Positions 13,145 to 17,964 of a stretch of 17,964 nucleotides of DNA are shown piece by piece (the stretch's first letter is position 1; the number at the start of each line of letters is the position of its first letter). A program made the translations under genes and the position numbers. Under the pieces are notes generated by a model. The model was not told the DNA's origin and searched no databases. It saw only the letters and a list, made by a program, of their open reading frames with translations. Source of the stretch: SLID01 sp041667545 (GTDB lineage: Bacteria; Omnitrophota; Gorgyraeia; Tantalellales; Tantalellaceae); the NCBI GenBank assembly GCA_041667545.1, contig JBAYES010000041.1, positions 1 to 17,964 on the forward strand. The letters run 5' to 3'.

Positions 13145-14404
13145 CTATTCCTCCGCTTCGATTTGCCGAAAGATCTTTTCTACGCGGGACTCCACCTCTC
13201 CCATTGCAAGTTTTGTTCTTATTCTATCGCCCCCTGACAAAGAAGACGCTTCCCTTAAGGGTTTTCCGTCTTTAAAAGTTATGCTATACCCTCTTTCGAG
13301 CACGGCCAAGGGGTTCAAGGTTTTCATTTTACCGGCAAGCACGGCCAGGTTCATGGCCGAGGTTTCCGCCCGCCTTTTCATCCCGTCTTCCAGGTCTTTC
13401 AAAAGATCATCTACTTCCTGCTCTTTCTGGACTAACATGTTCGCGGGATCCTTCATAACGTATCTCGATGAAAGTCCCTGTACGGTCTTTTCAAGCATGT
13501 CAATTTTCGCTTTCAACGCGGAAGTCATTCTTGATATCATCGTCTCTATAGCTTGTTCCAGGTCAGCCTTGCGCGGCATCACAAGTTCCGCCGCCGCGGA
13601 AGGCGTGCTTGCCCTGAGATCCGCGGTGAAATCGGCTATGGTAAAATCCACTTCGTGCCCCACCGCGCTTATAACGGGTATTTTTGAAGAATATATCGCC
13701 CGGGCTACCTCTTCTTCATTGAAAGCCCAAAGGTCTTCAAGGCTTCCCCCTCCCCTCCCTACAATAAGAACGTCGATCTCTCTGCCCTTGATCTCTTTTT
13801 TTCTCACAGCCTCGTTGTATTCGTTGAACTCGTTTATGGCATCTCTGATCTCTTCTTTCGATCCGTCTCCCTGAACCCTCACCGGCCTGAGGGTTATTTC
13901 AACATTAGCAAACCTTCTCCTGGCAACATTCAAAATATCCTCTATCGCGGCTCCGGAAGAAGATGTCACCACCCCCACCCTGAAAGGAAGCGCGGGAAGG
14001 GCTCTTTTCCTGTGCTCGTCGAAAAGTCCTTCCTTGCGAAGTTTTTCTTTCAGCTGTTCAAAGGCAAGCTGTAAGGCTCCCTTTCCCGAGGGTTCCAGAA
14101 AGGACACGTAAAATTGATATTGTCCTCTTTTGTCATATACTCCTATCTTGCCGCGGCTCAAAACTTTCATTCCATCTTCGGCCGCAAAAGCCAGTTTCAG
14201 GGCGCTGTTCTTGAAAAGAACACAGCTTATTATGCTTCCCTCATCTTTCAGGCTAAAATACAAATGTCCCGAGGGATATTGCTTAAAATTCGAGATCTCC
14301 CCTTCAAGCCATATCTCGGGGAACTTTTTCTCAAGGCATCCCTTTATCTCCCGGGTAAGCCGGGTTACTGTGTATATTTCTCTCTGTGTCTCCCGCGCTG
14401 TCAT
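13145..14404 (-). CDS. xseA: exodeoxyribonuclease VII large subunit
   Basis: The 419-residue large subunit of exonuclease VII. An N-terminal OB-fold (YTVTRLTREIK to GQYQFYV, about 10-105) binds single-stranded DNA. The catalytic part shows VGVVTSSSGAAIEDIL, VGRGGGSLEDLWAFNEE and VGHEVDFTIADF followed by RASTPSAAAEL, the diagnostic family motifs. A long helical segment follows and the protein ends with the LNPLAVLERGYS element and short beta tail. It follows ymdB by 18 bases and abuts xseB. All expected regions are present; length is slightly below E. coli XseA (456). Confidence 0.96.
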   Translation of the reverse strand: MTARETQREIYTVTRLTREIKGCLEKKFPEIWLEGEISNFKQYPSGHLYFSLKDEGSIISCVLFKNSALKLAFAAEDGMKVLSRGKIGVYDKRGQYQFYVSFLEPSGKGALQLAFEQLKEKLRKEGLFDEHRKRALPALPFRVGVVTSSSGAAIEDILNVARRRFANVEITLRPVRVQGDGSKEEIRDAINEFNEYNEAVRKKEIKGREIDVLIVGRGGGSLEDLWAFNEEEVARAIYSSKIPVISAVGHEVDFTIADFTADLRASTPSAAAELVMPRKADLEQAIETMISRMTSALKAKIDMLEKTVQGLSSRYVMKDPANMLVQKEQEVDDLLKDLEDGMKRRAETSAMNLAVLAGKMKTLNPLAVLERGYSITFKDGKPLREASSLSGGDRIRTKLAMGEVESRVEKIFRQIEAEE

Positions 14405-14422
14405 TCTATGACGGCTCCCTGA

Positions 14423-15202
14423 CTATGAACTGACCCGCACCCTCTTTATCGAAACGGCTTTACCCGTCTTTTCGTCAACTTCTACCAGAACCCCGTGCAT
14501 TTCTACCTCTTTGTCAGATACCTCGAACCTGTTCGGAAGCTGGGTCAGGAACCTTTCTATTATCAGCTCTTTGCGTCTGCCTATAACGGAATCATAAGGT
14601 CCGGTCATTCCGCAATCTGTAATGTAGGCCGTGCCTCCGGGAAGTATCTTTTCGTCGGCTGTTTGTATATGCGTATGCGTTCCTATAACGGCGCTTACTT
14701 TGCCGTCCAGATACCACCCCATCGCTACTTTTTCGCTGGTCGCTTCCGCATGCATATCTACAAAAATAATATTCGTTTTTTTCTTAAGCGTTTCTATTTC
14801 TTTTTGCGCCTTTCGGAAAGGGCAGTCCACCGCGTCCATGAAAACTCTACCTATAAGATTTACGGCCCCAAGCACTCCCTTGCCTTTTATCTCAACGGCC
14901 GTGGCTCCGCATCCGGGAGCGCCATCCGGATAATTTGCCGGTCTTATCAATCTATCCGAACGCCGCAGATATTCGTAGACTTCCCTTTTTTTCCAGATAT
15001 GGTCTCCCGAGGTCATTATATCTATCCCGAACTCGTGAAGCTCTTCGGCTATCCGCTGAGTTACACCGCTCCCCCCCGCCGCGTTCTCGGCATTGGCTAT
15101 AACAGCATCTATCTTTTTCTCCGACTTATAATCCCGCAGTTTTTTTCTTATGATCTCTCTGCCCGGCTCGCCCACAATATCACCTATAAAGAGTATCTTC
15201 AT
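14423..15202 (-). CDS. ymdB: YmdB-family metallophosphodiesterase (TIGR00282)
   Basis: A 259-residue dinuclear metal phosphodiesterase. Metal ligands are visible in MKILFIGDIVGEPGR (Asp8), NAENAAGG, SGDHIW, VDMHAEATSEK and GTHTHIQTAD. The best-studied member, Bacillus subtilis YmdB, hydrolyses 2',3'-cyclic nucleotides and affects RNase Y-related RNA turnover and biofilm switching. Here, as in Bacillus, the gene directly follows rny (25 bases apart), supporting a joint role in RNA metabolism, since cyclic phosphates arise from RNA cleavage. The start has GGGGATAA upstream. Full length for the family. Confidence 0.94.
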   Translation of the reverse strand: MKILFIGDIVGEPGREIIRKKLRDYKSEKKIDAVIANAENAAGGSGVTQRIAEELHEFGIDIMTSGDHIWKKREVYEYLRRSDRLIRPANYPDGAPGCGATAVEIKGKGVLGAVNLIGRVFMDAVDCPFRKAQKEIETLKKKTNIIFVDMHAEATSEKVAMGWYLDGKVSAVIGTHTHIQTADEKILPGGTAYITDCGMTGPYDSVIGRRKELIIERFLTQLPNRFEVSDKEVEMHGVLVEVDEKTGKAVSIKRVRVSS

Positions 15203-15227
15203 TTCTATTATCCCCGGATCGTTCCGT

Positions 15228-16799
15228 TTATTTCGCGTACTCTACAGATCTTATTTCTCTTATTACGACAACCTTTATCTGTCCGGGATACTGCATCCCG
15301 GCTTCTATCTTTTTCTTTATCTCCATGGCCATAACAGCGGCTTTGGAGTCATCTATTTTTTCCGGCTGTACGATCACGCGTATCTCTCTTCCGGCCTGTA
15401 TGGCGTATGTCTTTTCCACTCCTTCCATCTGTCCCGCTATCGTTTCAAGTTCCTCAAGCCTCTTTACATACGATTCCAGCGTCTCCCGTCTCGCTCCCGG
15501 GCGGGCAGCGCTTATAGCGTCCGCCGCCTGAACAAGAACAGCAAGAAGCGTGCGGGGTTCCACATCGGCGTGATGCGCTTCTATCGCGTGAACAACTACA
15601 TCCGGTTCGCCGTATTTTTTAGCAAGATCCGCGCCCAATTTCGCGTGGGAACCCTCTATCTCATGCGAAACGGCCTTTCCAATGTCGTGAAGTATCCCGA
15701 TCCTTTTGGCCAGAGCCGTGTCAAGCCGGAGCTCTCCCGCCATTGCCGACATCAGGTATGCCGTCTCTTTTGAATGCTGCAGAACATTCTGCCCGTAACT
15801 TGTTCTGAACTTAAGCTTCCCGAGAAGCTTTACTATTTCCGCGTGCACTCCATGCACCCTTAGATCAAGAAGAGTGTTCTCTCCTTCTTCTTTTATTTCC
15901 GCTTCCATTTCTTTTTTTACCTTTTCCACGACTTCTTCTATTCTTCCGGGATGTATCCTTCCGTCCTGAATAAGTCTTTCAAGCGATATTTTAGCTATCT
16001 CCCGCCTCAGTTTGTCGAAACCGGAAATTATGACCGCCTCGGGAGTATCGTCTATTATGACATCAACTCCCGTGGCCATTTCGAGGGCTCTTATATTTCT
16101 TCCTTCCCTGCCTATTATCCGCCCCTTCATCTCGTCCCCGGGAAGATTTACTACGCTTACCGTGGATTCCACTGTATGATCCACCGCACATCTCTGTATG
16201 GCGAGGCCAACTATTTTTCGCGCTTCTCTGTCGGCTTTGTCACGTGTCTCTTCCTGGATCTTTCTTATTTCGAGAGCCGCGTCATCCATGGCCTCCTGCT
16301 TCATCTTGGCCACCAATAGTTCCTTAGCCTGTTCTTTGCTCATCCCTGAAATTTCCTGTAATTTCTGTTTCTCGAGATTTATGACTCTTTCTATCTCTTC
16401 TTCCTTTTTTCTGATCTCGTCAAATCTTTCTCTTAAAACTATTTCGTCTTTTTGCGCCTTTTTGTTCTTTTGTTCTATATATTCGACCTTTTTATCAAGA
16501 TTTTCCTCCTTTTGCAGGAGTCTTTTCTCCGTAGCAGCAAGATCTTTCCTTCTTTCTTTTGTTTCTTCGTCTATCTCGGCCCTCATTTTCAGAGTTATGT
16601 CCTTGGCCTCGATAACAGCTTCTCTTTTTCTTCGTTCGGCCTCCACCTTGGCGCTGGTTACTATTGTTCGGGCCTTGTCTTCGGCCCTTTTTACTTTCAT
16701 TTTTGCCGTATATTTCCTCAGCACGTAGCCGAGAAAAAATAAAAACGCCCCTCCCAAAACGGCAAAGCCTATGTAAACCGCGGATATATTGTTTTGCAT
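15228..16799 (-). CDS. rny: ribonuclease Y
   Basis: A 523-residue membrane-anchored endoribonuclease that begins mRNA decay. In order: a membrane helix (about 9-27), a long charged coiled coil (about 30-195), a KH RNA-binding domain with GRIIGREGRN at 226-235, and an HD domain with His342 in QHSKE and His371-Asp372 in HDIGK, then HAIEAHHADVEP further on. Length equals Bacillus Rny (520). The ribosome site GAAAGGGGG ends six bases before ATG, and its 5' part can pair with CCTTTC just upstream. The next gene is ymdB, as in many bacteria. Rny usually marks genomes in which RNase E is absent or secondary; that cannot be tested here. Confidence 0.97.
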   Translation of the reverse strand: MQNNISAVYIGFAVLGGAFLFFLGYVLRKYTAKMKVKRAEDKARTIVTSAKVEAERRKREAVIEAKDITLKMRAEIDEETKERRKDLAATEKRLLQKEENLDKKVEYIEQKNKKAQKDEIVLRERFDEIRKKEEEIERVINLEKQKLQEISGMSKEQAKELLVAKMKQEAMDDAALEIRKIQEETRDKADREARKIVGLAIQRCAVDHTVESTVSVVNLPGDEMKGRIIGREGRNIRALEMATGVDVIIDDTPEAVIISGFDKLRREIAKISLERLIQDGRIHPGRIEEVVEKVKKEMEAEIKEEGENTLLDLRVHGVHAEIVKLLGKLKFRTSYGQNVLQHSKETAYLMSAMAGELRLDTALAKRIGILHDIGKAVSHEIEGSHAKLGADLAKKYGEPDVVVHAIEAHHADVEPRTLLAVLVQAADAISAARPGARRETLESYVKRLEELETIAGQMEGVEKTYAIQAGREIRVIVQPEKIDDSKAAVMAMEIKKKIEAGMQYPGQIKVVVIREIRSVEYAK

Positions 16800-16805
16800 T
16801 TATTG

Positions 16806-16826
16806 CCCCCTTTCTTTTTTGAAAGG
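16806..16826 (-). promoter_or_regulatory. hairpin overlapping the rny ribosome binding site
   Basis: On the minus strand CCTTTC, AAAAAA and GAAAGG (16826-16809) make a six-bp hairpin whose 3' arm is the start of the Shine-Dalgarno run GAAAGGGGG (16814-16806). It could lower translation or be a target for RNase Y autoregulation. The stem is short, so the call is tentative. Confidence 0.35.
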
Positions 16827-16851
16827 CTTCAGGGGAACTCTGCGGCGGAGC

Positions 16852-17511
16852 CTAAGACCGTTCTTGCTCCGTTATCACTCTATCGACATACCTGTCGTGG
16901 GGGGCTCGAGGAAGAAGGTCTACTACCTGGAAACTAAAAGCTACCCCTATGGTTTTTAGCCCTTGCGCCGCGTCGTCCGATAGAAAGGTATCGTAAAATC
17001 CCTTTCCCCTGCCAAGGCGCATGTTGTTCCTGTCATAAGCTAATGCCGGAACTATCACAAGATCTATCTCTTCCATAGGTATCGCTTTTACCTGCAGGTC
17101 TCCGGGTTGTTCTATCCCCAAAGGCCCTCTTTCCAAGCGGTCATTCTTCTTTATTTCCGAGGGTGTCATTTTGTTGCTCCCGGAAAGTATGTACGGAACC
17201 CCGACCCTTTTGCCCTGTTTCAATGCCTCCTGTATAAATTCCCCGGTGTCTACCTCTTGCGGCAAAGAAACATAAGCCAGTATCGTCGATGCGTCTTTGA
17301 ACTCCTCGGAGAAAAAAAGCTGTTGTTCAATGTTTTTGCTTCTTCTTTTTCTCTCGTCAAGAGGCTGTTCCCCCAGACGCCTTATCATTTGTTTTCTGAT
17401 CTTCTCTTTTTCCTGTCTAAAAAGATCTGTTTGGGAATCTCTGTCCCCCATGTTACAACCTTTTTTTATTGCTTCCGCTATCATCGTTCTTCTTTTTTTG
17501 TCTATCTCCAT
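16852..17511 (-). CDS. ygfA: 5-formyltetrahydrofolate cyclo-ligase
   Basis: Converts 5-formyltetrahydrofolate to 5,10-methenyltetrahydrofolate with ATP, returning a storage form to the one-carbon pool. The ligase core runs from about residue 33 (EKEKIRKQM) with SKNIEQQLFF, AYVSLPQEVDTGEFI, LVIVPALAYDRNNMRLGRGKGFYD (the nucleotide-binding GxGxGxYD-type loop) and a closing VDLLPRAPHDRYVDRVITE. From ATG 17511, which abuts the nfu stop codon (TAAATG), the protein has 219 residues, about 25 more than usual. ATG 17451, with AAGG upstream, gives 199 residues and is an equally plausible start. It sits between nfu and rny; in other bacteria this gene often neighbours 6S RNA, but no room for it exists here. 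Confidence 0.92.
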   Translation of the reverse strand: MEIDKKRRTMIAEAIKKGCNMGDRDSQTDLFRQEKEKIRKQMIRRLGEQPLDERKRRSKNIEQQLFFSEEFKDASTILAYVSLPQEVDTGEFIQEALKQGKRVGVPYILSGSNKMTPSEIKKNDRLERGPLGIEQPGDLQVKAIPMEEIDLVIVPALAYDRNNMRLGRGKGFYDTFLSDDAAQGLKTIGVAFSFQVVDLLPRAPHDRYVDRVITEQERS

Positions 17512-17730
17512 TTAAACCGATTCCACTCTCTCTACTTCCGGAACCTCTTTCTTTATCGTTTTTTCCACCGCTCCTTTAATCGTCATCTGGCTCATTGGGC
17601 ATCCTGAACATGCGCCTTTTAGTTTTACCTTTACAACTCCGCCTTCTACGCTCACAAATTCTATATCTCCTCCGTCCCCTTGCAGCATTGGCCTTATTTT
17701 TTCTATCGCTTTTTTCACTTTTTCTTCCAT
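17512..17730 (-). CDS. nfu: Nfu/NifU C-terminal domain iron-sulfur scaffold
   Basis: A 72-residue protein made only of the NifU C-terminal domain: KAIEKIRPMLQGDGGDIEFV, then CSGC with Cys41 and Cys44, which holds a [4Fe-4S] cluster between two monomers for delivery to target proteins. The iron-sulfur ferredoxin of the same operon is a possible client. Start choice: ATG 17730 follows GAGGAG by six bases; an in-frame TTG at 17754 would add eight residues and lose that ribosome site. It is the first gene of the array, after a good promoter. Confidence 0.94.
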   Translation of the reverse strand: MEEKVKKAIEKIRPMLQGDGGDIEFVSVEGGVVKVKLKGACSGCPMSQMTIKGAVEKTIKKEVPEVERVESV

Positions 17731-17773
17731 GATATGCTCCTCTATTGTTTTCAAAGTTTATATCTCAGCCTGT

Positions 17774-17802
17774 ATTATACCCTACCCAATTCCCCAAGTA
17801 AA
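17774..17802 (-). promoter_or_regulatory. sigma70-type promoter of the long operon
   Basis: TTTACT (17802-17797) and a perfect TATAAT (17779-17774) are separated by 17 bases, about 44 bases before the nfu start codon. All genes down to tRNA-Gln at 4982 lie on the same strand with short gaps, so this may drive many of them; internal promoters are likely but not obvious. Confidence 0.7.
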
Positions 17803-17830
17803 CCCCGGGTAATGTTTATTTTAGAGATAA

Positions 17831-17964
17831 GTAACATTTCCGTTATCCGCAGTAAATTCCTACACCGTCGTCACGAGGAGCCCTGTACCGTACGGTACAG
17901 GGCGACGAAGTGATCTCATAATATGAGAATATTTCGGAGGGAGATTGATTCGGCCCTATGCCAA
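17831..17964. mobile_element. MITE-like foldback element, copy 2 (runs off the edge)
   Basis: Starts with GTAACATTTCCGTTATCCGC (17831-17850), a near-identical version of the inverted repeat at 4589. The following bases match the reverse complement of about 4722-4817, including ATTCCTACACCGTCGTCACGA and CTCCCTCCGAAATATT-type segments. It holds a perfect 24-bp palindrome (17880-17903) and a TCTCATA-A-TATGAGA palindrome (17914-17928). The other end is outside the window. Confidence 0.75.

Noticed and set aside
14495..15334. Long plus-strand frames opposite ymdB, rny and other operon genes
   Set aside because: They are antisense shadows of well-supported genes, made possible by the base composition of the coding strand; none shows family motifs.
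16800..16851. Possible 6S RNA next to the 5-formyltetrahydrofolate cyclo-ligase gene
   Set aside because: The gap is only 52 bases, far too short for 6S RNA.

Overview
The window looks like chromosomal DNA of an uncultured, probably anaerobic bacterium. Shine-Dalgarno sites are clear, the code is standard (TGA acts as stop), and several sigma70-type promoters are visible. A ferredoxin-dependent 2-oxoacid oxidoreductase points to anaerobic metabolism. Gene content and mosaic repeats would suit a candidate phylum such as Omnitrophota, but that is a low-confidence guess with no marker gene to settle it.

Left part (1-4900), accessory: a gene start cut by the left edge, a decayed IS91-type transposase, a long gene-poor stretch, an AT-rich membrane-anchored SGNH/GDSL hydrolase on the + strand, another gene-poor stretch, then on the - strand an NHA/CPA2 cation:proton antiporter. 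The antiporter is preceded by a complete regulatory cassette: promoter, fluoride (crcB-type) riboswitch aptamer and an overlapping intrinsic terminator. Next come a Doc-type toxin and ribbon-helix-helix antitoxin pair with its own strong promoter, and a short non-coding element with terminal inverted repeats.

Right part (4900-17802), a long, tightly packed - strand gene array read from right to left: nfu, 5-formyltetrahydrofolate cyclo-ligase, rny, ymdB, xseA, xseB, dxs, a four-subunit 2-oxoacid:ferredoxin oxidoreductase (ferredoxin, alpha, beta, gamma), gltX, glnS and tRNA-Gln(CTG), closed by a likely terminator. A promoter sits before nfu at 17774-17802. Most junctions overlap or are under 35 bp. 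The main break is a 219-bp MITE-like element with perfect 19-bp inverted repeats and a 5-bp target duplication; it sits between the beta and gamma subunit genes and supplies the stop codon of beta.

The most notable points are the fluoride riboswitch on an NHA-type antiporter, the MITE that rewrote the end of an operon gene, tRNA-Gln placed 18 bp after its own synthetase gene (with an odd 2:71 mismatch), and a family of foldback elements whose core is shared between two kinds of inverted repeats and whose hairpin tip is swapped between copies.
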